Source: an uncultured Pseudovibrio sp. (lineage in GTDB: Bacteria > Pseudomonadota > Alphaproteobacteria > Rhizobiales > Stappiaceae). Taken from it: 64,000 nucleotides of DNA. Of the stretch, positions 47,808 through 57,289 are shown in pieces. The stretch is taken from NCBI GenBank assembly GCA_947496145.1, contig CANMBS010000001.1, positions 186,001-250,000 of the forward strand, given 5' to 3'. Within the stretch, counting starts at the first letter, position 1, and each line of letters opens with the position of its first letter. The position numbers and the translations under genes were made by a program. The notes below the pieces were generated by a model. It was not told where the DNA came from and did not search any database. It worked only from the letters and a program-made list of their open reading frames with translations.

Positions 47808-47852
47808 GTTGCACTTACCCTTGAACGCAAGTCAGGGCAAGTGCAGACGAGC
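47808..47852. other. Imperfect hairpin, unassigned
   Basis: CTCGTTGCACTTACCCT and AGGGCAAGTGCAGACGAG pair with one mismatch and a small bulge around an 11-nt loop. It lies between two minus-strand genes and no T run follows. A weak terminator of the carboxymuconolactone-type gene is possible. Confidence 0.4.
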
Positions 47853-47905
47853 AGTTTGCTCTCTAAGTTTTAGGAAAACCAAGAGGCGCTGTGCTGGGGC
47901 GCTGT

Positions 47906-48262
47906 TTATTTAGCAGCGCCGCCGGAGAGTGCATCAAATGCACTGAGAGCTTCAGCAGCATACATGAGAGAAGGTCCGCCACCCATGTAAACTGCAACAC
48001 CAAGAGCTTCCATAAGCTCTTCACGAGTTACTCCGTGCTTGATGCAAGCTTTTGCGTGATAGCCCAGACAAGCATCACACCGAGCTGCTACACCGATGGA
48101 GATCGCGATGAGTTCCTTTTGCTTTGACTCAAGTGCGCCCGGTGCAATTGCGTGTTTTGCGATCTCGCCGAACCCCTTCATCACACCCGGAATACCCGGA
48201 CGGAGCTCTGCAAGACGACCATCAGTTTGCTTCAGGAATTCCTGCCAATTTTCTACAGCCAT
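47906..48262 (-). CDS. Carboxymuconolactone decarboxylase / AhpD-like protein
   Basis: The 118-aa single-domain protein contains a complete AhpD motif EX11CX2CX3H: E-LIAISIGVAAR-CDACLGYH. In AhpD-like proteins the Cys pair is a redox disulfide with peroxidase activity, so a role in oxidative or alkylhydroperoxide stress is more likely than ring decarboxylation. The C-terminal helix EALGVAVYMGGGPSLMYAAE is also typical. A TetR regulator is divergent, 210 nt away, and may regulate it. Confidence 0.85.
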   Translation of the reverse strand: MAVENWQEFLKQTDGRLAELRPGIPGVMKGFGEIAKHAIAPGALESKQKELIAISIGVAARCDACLGYHAKACIKHGVTREELMEALGVAVYMGGGPSLMYAAEALSAFDALSGGAAK

Positions 48263-48394
48263 GCTTCGACTTCCTTTTATATTAGGCTATACTAATATTT
48301 ATAGAGAATCGGAATTTAACAATGACAAAAATCAAAAAATCTCCGCGCAAGGTATTAGTATCATTCGTAGTTTTGCTTGGAGCATCTGACAAAT

Positions 48395-48408
48395 TGACGC
48401 TTACGTCA
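48395..48408. promoter_or_regulatory. Candidate operator between the AhpD-like gene and tetR
   Basis: TGACG-ctta-CGTCA is a perfect 5-bp inverted repeat 65 nt before the TetR-family gene. It could be the binding site of that regulator. The rest of the 210-nt gap shows no clear repeat. Confidence 0.4.
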
Positions 48409-48472
48409 TTGTAATCTTCGCCCAGCTATGATTACTGAAGGAATTCCTTTTTTTTCACAGTGAGAAGAAAAT

Positions 48473-49072
48473 ATGTCCATTGCTGAAATTCTGACCGCGA
48501 AAGGCCGCGCCGCGGACCTTCTTAGCGCGGCAAGGAATGCCTTTCTGACTCAAGGTTACAAAAAGACCTCAGTGAGCGAGATAGCAGATGCCTCGGGCAT
48601 TTCGATGGCGCATATCTATAATTTCTATCCCAGCAAGATCGATCTGGCGCTCGCTGTGGTTGCTGCTGAGGTGGTAAAGCTGGTCGCACGTCTGGAAACA
48701 GCAACGGACCCTAACGCCAGCGCCTCTGCACGTCTCAGCAAGTTTCTCATGATGGAGTTTGATGAGACCTACCGCCTTCTGGAGCTCAACGAAGGACTGG
48801 GCGATTGCCTGCGGATTTTGGAGCAGAAGCGTCCGAGCGATTTTGAGGAGTTGTTCCGCTTTGTACGGCAGCCCATGCATACAATCCTCCATTCTGGCAA
48901 TCTTGCTGAGGAGTTTGATCTGCGGGATGTGAATCAGGTGGCGCGAAACATACAGGCAGCGACCATGAAATTTCGGTTTCCGCAGTTACATAGCAAGGAA
49001 CCCTATGAGACTCAGCGTAAGGAATGCATTGGCGTGATCAAGATGCTTTTGAAGGGGGTGGAGCGGCGTTAG
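48473..49072 (+). CDS. TetR/AcrR family transcriptional regulator
   Basis: The 199-aa regulator has the HTH AARNAFLTQGYKKTSVSEIA and DASGISMAHIYNFYPSKIDL (residues about 20-60). In TetR proteins the second helix usually reads GVSxGxxYxYFxSK; the match is good. The C-terminal ligand-binding part is not diagnostic. It is divergent from the AhpD-like gene, so a local repressor of it is the simplest guess. Confidence 0.88.
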   Translation: MSIAEILTAKGRAADLLSAARNAFLTQGYKKTSVSEIADASGISMAHIYNFYPSKIDLALAVVAAEVVKLVARLETATDPNASASARLSKFLMMEFDETYRLLELNEGLGDCLRILEQKRPSDFEELFRFVRQPMHTILHSGNLAEEFDLRDVNQVARNIQAATMKFRFPQLHSKEPYETQRKECIGVIKMLLKGVERR

Positions 49073-49319
49073 AGACTTGCTAAATCTTCGTAACCACTCC
49101 TGACGGGTCTTCATGAATTTGCAAGAACCTCATCTATTTCCCCCTATGATTTCGGAAATCAACTCGTTGCACCTGCCAATACAACCTAGCATTAACGAAA
49201 ATTTTCCTTTTTAAAATCAAGTATTTATAAAGATCGCAGTTCTAAACTCATTTGCATCAAGTTATCTAACACCTCTGCGTATCCTGAGGTGTCATCCTCT
49301 TGCGTATTTGGGGGAACCA

Positions 49320-50006
49320 ATGAGTCGCTTAAGAGTATTTGCGTTTGCTATGTTGGGGTGGCTGAGCTTTTATGGCTTGTCCTTTGCTGCCGAGCACCCA
49401 CCCGGTGTTGAGTTGCCGGAGGACTATGAAGTCTACGAGGAAGAGGTGGTTGATGGACTGGTCGCCCAGCCAGAATATGACTGGGACGGCTTTTATCTGG
49501 GCGTACAGGGTGGCTGGGCACGCCTTCATGGCGACAACCGCTATAACAGCAGCGGCACACAGTACAATGGCGGTACTGTCGGGCTTTATGGCGGCTACAA
49601 TTACACCTACCAGAATTTTCTGATTGGTGCGGAGCTGGAAGGAGCTTACTGGTCCTTTGGCGAGCGTGCACGTGATGGCATGACGCTTCGGTCAGACTAC
49701 TTTGCCGCTGCTAAAATTCGCGGCGGGCTGACCTATGACTGGTTCATGGCGTATGTGAATGGTGGTGTGGCCCTTTCCACATTCCGCGTCAGGAATCCAA
49801 GCCTTGGGACCGGGTCCGATGACAACACCATGGTTGGCTATGTTGGCGGTGCGGGAGTTGAAATGTTCGTTACTGAACAGATTGTCGTGCGTCTGGATTA
49901 TGAGCGCATCGTATTCCCGGGCCGACGCTTCACTCTTGGAGATACGCGCTTTAAGGAGAACATTGATAGCGACGCTATTCGTATTGGTATCTCCTATAAG
50001 TTTTAG
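49320..50006 (+). CDS. Outer-membrane beta-barrel protein (Omp25/31-like porin family)
   Basis: The 228-aa protein starts MSRLRVFAFAMLGWLSFYGL with a signal peptide (cleavage near SFA). The mature part is an eight-stranded barrel: DWDGFYLGVQGGWARL, GGTVGLYGGYNYTYQNFLIG, AAAKIRGGLTYDWFMAYVNG, TMVGYVGGAGVEMFVTEQIV, and the C-terminal IRIGISYKF with terminal Phe, which is the BamA recognition signature. It belongs to the Omp25/31 family of surface proteins of alphaproteobacteria. GGGGGAA precedes the ATG. Confidence 0.88.
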   Translation: MSRLRVFAFAMLGWLSFYGLSFAAEHPPGVELPEDYEVYEEEVVDGLVAQPEYDWDGFYLGVQGGWARLHGDNRYNSSGTQYNGGTVGLYGGYNYTYQNFLIGAELEGAYWSFGERARDGMTLRSDYFAAAKIRGGLTYDWFMAYVNGGVALSTFRVRNPSLGTGSDDNTMVGYVGGAGVEMFVTEQIVVRLDYERIVFPGRRFTLGDTRFKENIDSDAIRIGISYKF

Positions 50007-50025
50007 CCTGAGAAAGCACAGAATG

Positions 50026-50059
50026 AAAAAAGCCGCCTCATTTCAGTGAGGCGGCTTTT
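50026..50059. terminator. Bidirectional terminator between the barrel protein gene and sdhB
   Basis: AAAAAAGCCGCCTCA-tttcag-TGAGGCGGCTTTT is a strong symmetric hairpin between convergent genes. Confidence 0.9.
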
Positions 50060-50087
50060 GTATTCAGGTCGTGCGCTCAGACACTGA

Positions 50088-50870
50088 TCAGACGCGGCGT
50101 TCAACCATCATCTTCTTAATCTCAGCGATTGCCTTTGCAGGGTTCAGACCCTTTGGGCATGCCTGAGAGCAGTTCATGATGGTGTGGCAGCGGTACAGGC
50201 GGAACGGATCTTCCAGATTGTCCAGACGCTCACCGGTTGCCTCGTCGCGGCTGTCGATCAGCCAGCGATATGCCTGCAGCAAGATAGCTGGACCGAGGTA
50301 GCGGTCGCCATTCCACCAGTAGCTTGGGCAAGAGGTGGAGCAGCAGGCACACAGAATGCACTCGTAAAGACCATCCAGTTTCTGACGATCCTCGTAGGAC
50401 TGCAGCCACTCTTTTTCAGGCTCAGGTGTGGTGGTCTTCAGCCATGGCTCGATAGAGCGGTGCTGCGCGTAAAAGCGTGTCAGATCCGGCACAAGGTCCT
50501 TCACAACAGGCATGTGTGGCAGAGGGTAGATCTTGACGATCTCGTTAGAGCATTCGTCTGCACCCTTTGTACAGGCCAGTGTGTTGGTTCCGTCGATGTT
50601 CATCGCACAGGACCCACAGATGCCCTCACGACAAGACCGGCGGAAGGTCAGTGTAGGATCGACCTTGTCCTTGATGTAGATAAGCGCATCCAGAACCATC
50701 GGGCCACACTCATCCGCATCAACGTAGTAGGTGTCGATGCGCGGGTTGCGGCCATCATCCGGAGACCAGCGGTAGATGCGGTACTCGCGGGTGTTGGTGG
50801 CGCCTTCTGGCTTCGGCCAGACCTTGCCCTCTCCCATCCGGGAGTTTTTTGGCAGTTGGAATTCAGCCAT
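50088..50870 (-). CDS. sdhB: Succinate dehydrogenase iron-sulfur subunit
   Basis: The 260-aa subunit carries the three clusters: [2Fe-2S] in [20 protein letters not shown], and the [4Fe-4S] and [3Fe-4S] ligands in [19 protein letters not shown] and [17 protein letters not shown]. It transfers electrons from SdhA to ubiquinone in complex II. It is the last gene of sdhCDAB and faces the strong terminator. Confidence 0.97.
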   Translation of the reverse strand: MAEFQLPKNSRMGEGKVWPKPEGATNTREYRIYRWSPDDGRNPRIDTYYVDADECGPMVLDALIYIKDKVDPTLTFRRSCREGICGSCAMNIDGTNTLACTKGADECSNEIVKIYPLPHMPVVKDLVPDLTRFYAQHRSIEPWLKTTTPEPEKEWLQSYEDRQKLDGLYECILCACCSTSCPSYWWNGDRYLGPAILLQAYRWLIDSRDEATGERLDNLEDPFRLYRCHTIMNCSQACPKGLNPAKAIAEIKKMMVERRV

Positions 50871-50895
50871 AACAGTTACTCCTGGTTTCGGCGCC

Positions 50896-52761
50896 TTAGT
50901 AGACGCGGGCTTTCGGTGCGATCTTCTTCATGTCGATGCCACCCTGCTCGTAAGTGGTCAGCGGTTCGAGAACGACTGGACGGTAGCTCAGTGTCACCTT
51001 GCCATCTTCAGAGAGATGAGAAATGGTGTGCTTACGCCAGTTCTCGTCATCACGACCACCAAGCGGACCATCTTTGAAGTCTTCACGAGCATGCGCACCA
51101 CGGCTCTCCTTACGGGCTTCAGCGCCGTAAACAGTTGTGATTGCGTTCGCCATGAGGTTTTCAAGTTCGAGGGTCTCGACCAGATCAGAGTTCCAGATCA
51201 TCGAACTATCTGAGACGTGCAGGTCTTTCTGCTCATCCCAGATTGCAGAGATGCGCTGACAACCCTGTTCAAGGCTTTCCTGAGTACGGAACACCGCAGC
51301 ATCTTCCTGCATGGTCTTTTGCATTTTCAGGCGTAGATCAGCGGTTGGAGTTCCACCCTTTGCAAAGCGCAGCTTGTCGAAACGAGCCATGATCTTCTGA
51401 CAGGATGCTTCATTTGGCGTTGGGATTGGGGCTTCACGGTCAACAACTTCACCAGCGCGGATTGCAGCTGCACGACCGAATACAACAAGGTCGATCAGGG
51501 AGTTGGAACCGAGGCGGTTCGCACCATGAACGGAAGCACAACCAGCTTCACCAACAGCCATCAGACCCGGCGCGACTGCGTTTGGATCGTCTTTGGTCGG
51601 GCTCAGCACTTCACCCCAGTAGTTGGTTGGAATGCCGCCCATGTTGTAGTGAACGGTTGGCAGAACCGGAATTGGAGCCTTGGTTACATCAACACCTGCG
51701 AAGATGCGCGCGCTCTCGGAAATCCCCGGAAGTCGCTCTGCCAGCAGATCAGGATCGAGGTGGTCCAGATGCAGGAAGATGTGGTCTTTGTTTTTGCCAA
51801 CACCACGGCCTTCGCGAATTTCCATGGTCATGCAGCGGGAGACAACATCGCGGGATGCAAGGTCTTTTGCAGAAGGTGCGTAACGCTCCATGAAGCGCTC
51901 ACCTTCGGAGTTTACGAGGTAACCACCTTCACCGCGCGCACCTTCCGTGATCAGACAGCCTGATCCGTAGATACCGGTTGGGTGGAACTGAACGAACTCC
52001 ATGTCCTGCAAAGGCAGGCCAGCACGTGCGATCATTCCGCCGCCGTCACCTGTACAGGTGTGCGCAGATGTTGCGGAGAAATAAGCGCGGCCATAACCAC
52101 CGGTCGCCAGAACAACCATCTTCGCAGAGAAACGGTGAATGGTGCCGTCGTCGAGATTCCATGCAATCACGCCCTGACACACACCATCATTAGACATGAT
52201 CAGGTCGAGTGCAAAGTACTCGATGAAGAAATCAGCGTTGTGGCGCAGAGACTGACCATACAGCGTATGCAGGATGGCGTGGCCTGTACGGTCAGCAGCA
52301 GCACAGGTGCGCTGTACCGGAGGGCCTTCGCCGTAGTTCTGCATGTGGCCACCGAACGGGCGCTGATAGATCTTGCCTTCTTCCGTACGGGAGAATGGCA
52401 CACCGTAATGCTCAAGCTCATAAACAGCCTTAGGCGCTTCACGAGCGAGGTATTCCATCGCATCGGTATCGCCGAGCCAGTCAGAGCCCTTAACAGTGTC
52501 GTACATATGCCACTGCCAGCAATCTGGTGTCATATTGGTCAGGCTTGCTGCGATACCGCCCTGTGCTGCCACAGTGTGAGAGCGAGTTGGAAACACCTTG
52601 GAAATACAAGCTGTTTTCAGTCCTTGCTCGGCCATACCAAGCGTTGCACGGAGGCCCGCGCCACCAGCACCAACAACCACAACATCAAATTTGTGGTCTA
52701 CAAACTCATAGGCCTTACCGCTCTGGCTTGGCGCTGTTGCTACACCGGTTTGTTCAACCAT
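50896..52761 (-). CDS. sdhA: Succinate dehydrogenase flavoprotein subunit
   Basis: The FAD subunit, 621 aa, oxidises succinate. The dinucleotide motif [20 protein letters not shown], the covalent-FAD His in [16 protein letters not shown], and the FAD segment [20 protein letters not shown] are clear. [20 protein letters not shown] is the substrate region. The gene is 6 nt from sdhD and 25 nt from sdhB, so the complex is translated from one transcript. Confidence 0.97.
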   Translation of the reverse strand: MVEQTGVATAPSQSGKAYEFVDHKFDVVVVGAGGAGLRATLGMAEQGLKTACISKVFPTRSHTVAAQGGIAASLTNMTPDCWQWHMYDTVKGSDWLGDTDAMEYLAREAPKAVYELEHYGVPFSRTEEGKIYQRPFGGHMQNYGEGPPVQRTCAAADRTGHAILHTLYGQSLRHNADFFIEYFALDLIMSNDGVCQGVIAWNLDDGTIHRFSAKMVVLATGGYGRAYFSATSAHTCTGDGGGMIARAGLPLQDMEFVQFHPTGIYGSGCLITEGARGEGGYLVNSEGERFMERYAPSAKDLASRDVVSRCMTMEIREGRGVGKNKDHIFLHLDHLDPDLLAERLPGISESARIFAGVDVTKAPIPVLPTVHYNMGGIPTNYWGEVLSPTKDDPNAVAPGLMAVGEAGCASVHGANRLGSNSLIDLVVFGRAAAIRAGEVVDREAPIPTPNEASCQKIMARFDKLRFAKGGTPTADLRLKMQKTMQEDAAVFRTQESLEQGCQRISAIWDEQKDLHVSDSSMIWNSDLVETLELENLMANAITTVYGAEARKESRGAHAREDFKDGPLGGRDDENWRKHTISHLSEDGKVTLSYRPVVLEPLTTYEQGGIDMKKIAPKARVY

Positions 52762-52766
52762 TGAGA

Positions 52767-53150
52767 TCAGCCTCCGAAGCTGATTTTGAGCACTGCAACT
52801 ACGGAGCTGAGTGCGATAATAGATGCGAAGAAGATATTACCCATGACGAGAAGGAGTTTGAGACCTTCGGAATGAATGTAATCTTCGATGATAACTTGCA
52901 TACCCAGTTTCATATGCAGGCAGCCAACAAGGATTACCAGCAGCAGCAAGGTGGCGATGACCGGGTTTTGCAGCGCCTGCGTGAAGCTTGCATAATCAGC
53001 GCCTTGCAGTGCGATCACAAGGATAACAAAGAAGGAAATCAGAAATACGTTGGCAACAGCAGTGATGCGCTGACGCCAGAAGTGTGTTGTACCATCTTTG
53101 GCAGAACCAAGGCCGCGTACTTTCGCGAGGGGGGTGCGCATATCGGACAT
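52767..53150 (-). CDS. sdhD: Succinate dehydrogenase membrane anchor
   Basis: The 127-aa anchor has three TM helices: [41 protein letters not shown] and [20 protein letters not shown]. It binds heme and ubiquinone with Sdh[21 protein letters not shown] is the conserved loop with the heme-ligand His. Confidence 0.93.
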   Translation of the reverse strand: MSDMRTPLAKVRGLGSAKDGTTHFWRQRITAVANVFLISFFVILVIALQGADYASFTQALQNPVIATLLLLVILVGCLHMKLGMQVIIEDYIHSEGLKLLLVMGNIFFASIIALSSVVAVLKISFGG

Positions 53151-53161
53151 GGGTTTCTCCT

Positions 53162-53560
53162 TTAAGCGACGATAAAGCCAATGATCCAGAGGATCACTGT
53201 GAGGCTTACGGAGCCAATAATTGTTGCGCGCGCCATCCAGTTGGCAGTCGACAGTTCAAAACCGTGGCCCATGTCCCATACAAAGTGGCGAAGACCACCG
53301 AGCATATGGTGCACCAGAGCCCAGGTGAATCCGAAGAGGACAAGACGGCCCAGGAAGGAACCGAATACATCCATCGCGAACTGATAGGATTCAGGCCCAG
53401 CCGCAGCACAGACGAGCCAGAACGCCATCAAGATCGTTCCGAAGTAAAGCGCTGCACCGGTGATGCGATGCAAAATAGACATCACCATCGTCACGATCAG
53501 CTTGTAGATCTGAAGATGGGGCGATAATGGCCTGTTGGCCTTAAGGTCAGCGTTCGCCAT
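53162..53560 (-). CDS. sdhC: Succinate dehydrogenase cytochrome b556 subunit
   Basis: The 132-aa anchor opens RPLSPHLQIYK and then SILHRITGAALY, with the heme His region ALVHHMLGGLRHFVWDMGHG. Three TM helices are visible. It is the first gene of sdhCDAB, 11 nt before sdhD; a 20-bp palindrome lies 28 nt upstream. Confidence 0.95.
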   Translation of the reverse strand: MANADLKANRPLSPHLQIYKLIVTMVMSILHRITGAALYFGTILMAFWLVCAAAGPESYQFAMDVFGSFLGRLVLFGFTWALVHHMLGGLRHFVWDMGHGFELSTANWMARATIIGSVSLTVILWIIGFIVA

Positions 53561-53587
53561 AAATCTCTCTCCCGTCCTTAGCTATAG

Positions 53588-53607
53588 TTCCGTTTACGTA
53601 AACGGAA
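53588..53607. promoter_or_regulatory. Perfect 20-bp palindrome upstream of sdhC
   Basis: TTCCGTTTACGTAAACGGAA is identical to its reverse complement and lies 28-47 nt before the sdhC start. The core TTTACGTAAA fits a dimeric repressor. A partial match (CTTACGTAA) lies at 53866-53874, and a TTTACGTAAA at 62999-63008. Confidence 0.7.
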
Positions 53608-53982
53608 TAGGCAAGGCGTTGTATGACGTTCTAATACCTCCAGTTTTGGGGTGCGTCAAAGCATCCTATGTGTCTAAATGCTGATTCTACGTGGTTTTGG
53701 CTGAAAACTGACCGAAATGATTAGATATTACGGTGCAAATCCTGTTGGTTTCTAACCGACTCGGCAGTTAAATTTCGACAATTATTATCTTGAGCTTTAC
53801 AGTCATATTTAATTCTACTGAAATAATGTTAATTTTTTCAGAAATTCACTTAAAGTAAAATTACGCTTACGTAAACTGCACCTAAATGCACTGTCAAACT
53901 TGCTCAGATACAACTCAACACACGTTTCAAAGAGGTCAGGTGACAGCCCTTCACTACGCGATACCTGCAGTTGCGTACTGGC
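53608..53982. other. Intergenic stretch upstream of sdhC
   Basis: About 375 nt with no gene. It is AT-rich (53690-53870), likely carries the sdh promoter, and contains the partial palindrome at 53866-53874 mentioned at the 20-bp site. Confidence 0.5.
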
Positions 53983-54717
53983 TCAGCTATCAGCATCGCA
54001 AGAGGTTGGCACATATGGATTGCGTTTCAAATCCAACGGCTCAAACCTCATCCATTTCTTTGACCAGTTGTAGACTTTAACCGGGTTGTCATGGACCACA
54101 AGCAAAGCATGATAGCTCATAATGTATGATCTCACCTGCCAGGTACTCATGATTGATGGTATTCGCATCTCCCATATGGAAGTGACGGGCACATAGTCAT
54201 GGGAAGCGGTTGTAGCCAAAATACAGACTTGCGTTGTTTCATGTCGCACCCCTGCGTGAAGTTTCATACTCGCGGCAGAGAGCCACGACCACCCCGCGAG
54301 CAGCGCAAGGCATAAAACCCCAATCCAGAACACTTTTGGACTGTTTCGGTTACTCAACTTCAATGCATTTCGGAGTACTGCGACCAAAGCAGTCCAACCA
54401 AGCAAATTGATCAAAACCACATAGCCATCAGCTGTCTGGCTCAAAACGGCATATACCAGAGCAAAAGGTAAGCAAGCTAAGGGGACTACGAAGACAACAA
54501 AGCTTAACAAGCGAAGGCTCCGAAACCTATAGGGCTGAAATTTGCCCCTCGCCCAAAGCAACAGAACAATGGCGATAAGAATGAGCAATGCAGTCATCAG
54601 TCCAGCCTCATCAGCTGGAAGCCAGGAACTAAGCCAGAGCGCTGCAATCAAAGTGAGCCCCAGATCGCTCTTTTTGTTTTGGCAGGCTGGAGTTCTCTCC
54701 ATTGGAATACTTTTCAT
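53983..54717 (-). CDS. Membrane protein of unknown function
   Basis: The 244-aa protein (start MKSIPMERTPACQ; a second ATG at 54702) has about five TM segments in the N-terminal two thirds (LGLTLIAALWLSSWL; MTALLILIAIVLLLWA; LLSFVVFVVPLACLPFALVY; VVLINLLGWTALVAVL; VFWIGVLCLALLAGW). The C-terminal ~80 residues form a soluble domain with Trp-rich SIWEMRIPSI and NWSKKWMRFEPL. I do not recognise a family. The gene is not conserved in the core cluster, and codon use is AT-richer than sdh. Confidence 0.6.
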   Translation of the reverse strand: MKSIPMERTPACQNKKSDLGLTLIAALWLSSWLPADEAGLMTALLILIAIVLLLWARGKFQPYRFRSLRLLSFVVFVVPLACLPFALVYAVLSQTADGYVVLINLLGWTALVAVLRNALKLSNRNSPKVFWIGVLCLALLAGWSWLSAASMKLHAGVRHETTQVCILATTASHDYVPVTSIWEMRIPSIMSTWQVRSYIMSYHALLVVHDNPVKVYNWSKKWMRFEPLDLKRNPYVPTSCDADS

Positions 54718-54839
54718 GTTGCTGACAGAGTATAGATACAAAAAGCTATCTACTTATATTATGCATTTTGCATATACATTTGAATACATGCAATAGTGAA
54801 GCAGCGGGACAGAGATACTCTACCCCGCTTAGATTCGCG

Positions 54840-55370
54840 CTACTGGAGGGTAAACTCACAGTATTCGACACCATTCACGTAGTGCTTTGACGATTTGGCC
54901 ATAAGCCCAATTCGGCTTGTTAAATCATCCATAAGAGGCGTCCCTGCCCCACACAATACCGGCGCAATTTTAAGGCGCAGGAGATCAATCAGTTTATGGC
55001 TGGCAAGCAAGCCTGCAAACTTGCCGCCCCCACAGAGATAGATGTCACCTCCCTGTTCTTCTTTCAATGCTTTAACGCGCGGTACGAAATCCGATCTGAC
55101 GACCTCCACTTCGGCGTCTGCGGGAAGCTCAATCCCCTTTGAAAAGATCAGGTGGCGCATATGCGGGTAGGCTTTAGCACCTGCCGGAAGTCCAAACTGA
55201 TAACCAACCTCGTAGGTTTTACGGCCCATAATCACCGTAGAGTAGCTTGCCAGACGCTCCTTGTAAGCGTCCACATGGTCACCGGTATGTGGGAAGATTG
55301 AAACGTCGCCGTTCGGGCCAGCAATAAAGCCATCGCGGCTCACAGCCACATCATAAACAATGCGTCTCAT
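54840..55370 (-). CDS. Dihydrofolate reductase-fold protein (RibD C-terminal family)
   Basis: The 176-aa protein starts MRRIVYDVAVSRDGFIAGPN, behind GGAG. VIMGRKTYEVGYQFG, VPRVKALKEEQGGDIYLCGG and GGKFAGLLASHKLIDLLRL are typical of the RibD_C/YyaP group of the dihydrofolate reductase superfamily. These bind NADPH; substrates are mostly unknown, so this is unlikely to be the housekeeping folA. Confidence 0.85.
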   Translation of the reverse strand: MRRIVYDVAVSRDGFIAGPNGDVSIFPHTGDHVDAYKERLASYSTVIMGRKTYEVGYQFGLPAGAKAYPHMRHLIFSKGIELPADAEVEVVRSDFVPRVKALKEEQGGDIYLCGGGKFAGLLASHKLIDLLRLKIAPVLCGAGTPLMDDLTSRIGLMAKSSKHYVNGVEYCEFTLQ

Positions 55371-55695
55371 AAAAGACTCCATCAAAAAACAAAGAGAGGC
55401 ACCCACTTTGCTCAGAATGCAAACGGGCTTTCGAGTGGTGTTCGAGTTGCCTTAATTGTTCACTGACAGAGTCCTCCTCATTGCTTGGGGTAAGCTTGAG
55501 ATTAAACCGACATTGGGTCAACCCTAGCATTCCAACCCAGACCGAAAGCCAAGGGACTGTGTTGCTGGTGCAGCGATTTCGCAACTTGTGCATTTCGCAC
55601 AAATCTACACCGCTTGAACACCGTATGAAGGGCGAAATGCAAATAGACCCCACTCTATGCCCAAACGTACCCTTCTGGCCTGCGGCACCCACCTA

Positions 55696-55724
55696 CTGGA
55701 TCCCGCATCAAGTGCGGGATGACA
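55696..55724 (+). repeat. Dispersed palindromic repeat, copy 7
   Basis: CTGGATCCCGCATCAAGTGC, then GGGATGAC. The first 20 nt are identical to copy 1 at 8036, 47 kb away; only two positions in the end differ. Confidence 0.8.
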
Positions 55725-55765
55725 CCGAGAAGAACGCCTCTTCAATGTTACCCCGCGCGCCATGC

Positions 55766-55806
55766 CGTCATCCCGCACAAGCGAAGCACGATGCGGGACC
55801 CAGAGC
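55766..55806 (-). repeat. Dispersed palindromic repeat, copy 8
   Basis: GTCATCCCGCACAAGCGAAG, then CACGATGCGGGACCCAGAGC. In reverse orientation to copy 7, and with the same longer centre as copy 6. Confidence 0.7.
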
Positions 55807-55864
55807 TGCATATTCAAAATTAGATTGTTTGTTCTGAGAAGGCTTGCGAAAGTACGCGGCCAAC

Positions 55865-56383
55865 TCACCCCAAATCAAACCGCTTACAAATCCGGTCTAC
55901 CGGCGTCCCATCAGCCAGTGGTATGGCGTCCAGCACTTTGTAGTCTTTGAAGCCGCGCGTGGTGTAGTAGGCGAGGCCACCGGTGTTGTCGGCGCGGATA
56001 GTGGCGTTAATGGCGACGAGGCCCTTGCCCTCCAGATTAGCAAGGGTCGCTTTGAACAGAGCACTACCAATACCGCTCTTGTGCAGGCCCGGCTTCACGA
56101 AGGTGCCAATATCAACCCAATCTGCGGGGATATCTCCGTAGTGGCTGGCGATCTGAAAGCCAAGCGGCGCACCGATCTGCCGATCAATCGCACAAACACT
56201 GCTTTCCAGAATTTCGGCTTCAAGAAACCACTGGATGAACTCACCCTTGTTCAGAGGCTTCTCAAGTGCAGTTGTCCCCCCGGCCTCAATAATCCGGTTG
56301 AGCAGGGCAAGCAGCTCGTTTACATCGTTGCGCTGAGTTTTTCGGATGAAAAATTTGATAGGATTGGCGGAAGATGTGTCCAT
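55865..56383 (-). CDS. GNAT family N-acetyltransferase
   Basis: The 172-aa protein has the acetyl-CoA loop in WVDIGTFVKPGLHKSGIGSA and LFKATLANLE, followed by the conserved strand AINATIRADNTGGLAYYTTR and GFKDYKV. The N-terminal IRKTQRNDVNELLALLNRII is typical of the family. The substrate is unknown. It stands alone, between repeats and the recR cluster. Confidence 0.8.
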   Translation of the reverse strand: MDTSSANPIKFFIRKTQRNDVNELLALLNRIIEAGGTTALEKPLNKGEFIQWFLEAEILESSVCAIDRQIGAPLGFQIASHYGDIPADWVDIGTFVKPGLHKSGIGSALFKATLANLEGKGLVAINATIRADNTGGLAYYTTRGFKDYKVLDAIPLADGTPVDRICKRFDLG

Positions 56384-56499
56384 TTCTCAAAATTCCTGTT
56401 CAACGCAAAAAATACGCAAAGCTTTCAAATCAACGCACATAGCAACGCAAATGACTTATGCGACTGAAATTCTCGCCTGAGTGCGGAGCAAGAAGACCG

Positions 56500-57111
56500 C
56501 TAAAACTTTGTTCTTGCTCGCAAAGCCTGCGCCAGCGTGCCTTCGTCAAGGTAATCCAGTTCCCCGCCAACCGGCACACCATGGGCAAGGCGGGTCACTT
56601 TCACATTTTCAAACCGCACAAGCTGGTCCGTAATGAAATGCGCTGTGGTCTGCCCTTCAACGGTCGCGTTGACCGCGAGGATAACTTCCTTCACATCGCC
56701 GCTTTCAATACGTTCTATCAGCTTGGAAATATTGAGGTCATCCGGGCCAATTCCGTCCAGCGGAGACAGGGTGCCGCCGAGGACATGATAATGCGCGCTC
56801 ACAGCGGATGCCCGCTCCAGCGCCCAAAGGTCAGAGACGTCCTCAACCACTACAATGGTGGAGCCATCACGGCGCGGATCAGAGCAGATGGTGCAAGGAT
56901 CACTGGTATCCACGGTACCGCACTCAGAGCAGATGCCGACCTGATCTACGGCAACACCCATGGCTTCCGCCAGAGGGATAAGTAGCTGATCTTTCTTCTG
57001 AACCAGATGCAAGGCGGCGCGTCTGGCCGAGCGTGGGCCAAGGCCGGGCAGCTTGGCAAGCAGCTGAATCAGGCGTTCAATTTCGGGACCAGCAACCCTG
57101 CGTGTACTCAT
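56500..57111 (-). CDS. recR: Recombination protein RecR
   Basis: RecR, with RecF and RecO, loads RecA at gaps. The 203-aa protein has the helix-hairpin-helix [20 protein letters not shown], the zinc motif [18 protein letters not shown], and the Toprim domain ([54 protein letters not shown]). The start [10 protein letters not shown] was preferred; an in-frame ATG at 57153 adds 14 residues. It is the last gene of dnaX-ybaB-recR. Confidence 0.96.
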   Translation of the reverse strand: MSTRRVAGPEIERLIQLLAKLPGLGPRSARRAALHLVQKKDQLLIPLAEAMGVAVDQVGICSECGTVDTSDPCTICSDPRRDGSTIVVVEDVSDLWALERASAVSAHYHVLGGTLSPLDGIGPDDLNISKLIERIESGDVKEVILAVNATVEGQTTAHFITDQLVRFENVKVTRLAHGVPVGGELDYLDEGTLAQALRARTKF

Positions 57112-57186
57112 CGAAAATCTATGCTCTCTGCGAGAAAGAAAAGGCACCCGCAAAGGTGATTTGCGAGAGTATGCCAGATAAACTAT

Positions 57187-57206
57187 GCCCGCCTCGGAAG
57201 GCGGGC
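57187..57206. other. Hairpin between ybaB and recR
   Basis: GCCCGCCT-cgga-AGGCGGGC is a perfect 8-bp stem in the gap. No T run follows, so it may attenuate transcription between the genes or shape the recR leader. Confidence 0.45.
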
Positions 57207-57289
57207 AAGAGGGAATAAGTCCGTTTCAGGTTCTTCGCCATATCTGCGCAGTGCCGCGCTGTTTTGGCAACAAGCAATGCCTGAGTAGT

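Larger units (their letters stand above)
55371..55864. other. Intergenic stretch with palindromic repeats
   Basis: These 494 nt contain no gene I can support. Two units of the dispersed palindromic family lie at 55696-55724 and 55766-55806 in opposite orientation, as in the ptsH-ahcY island. Confidence 0.6.

Noticed and set aside
57187-57206. Classical terminator of ybaB
   Set aside because: The stem is perfect but there is no T run on either strand, so it was listed only as a hairpin.
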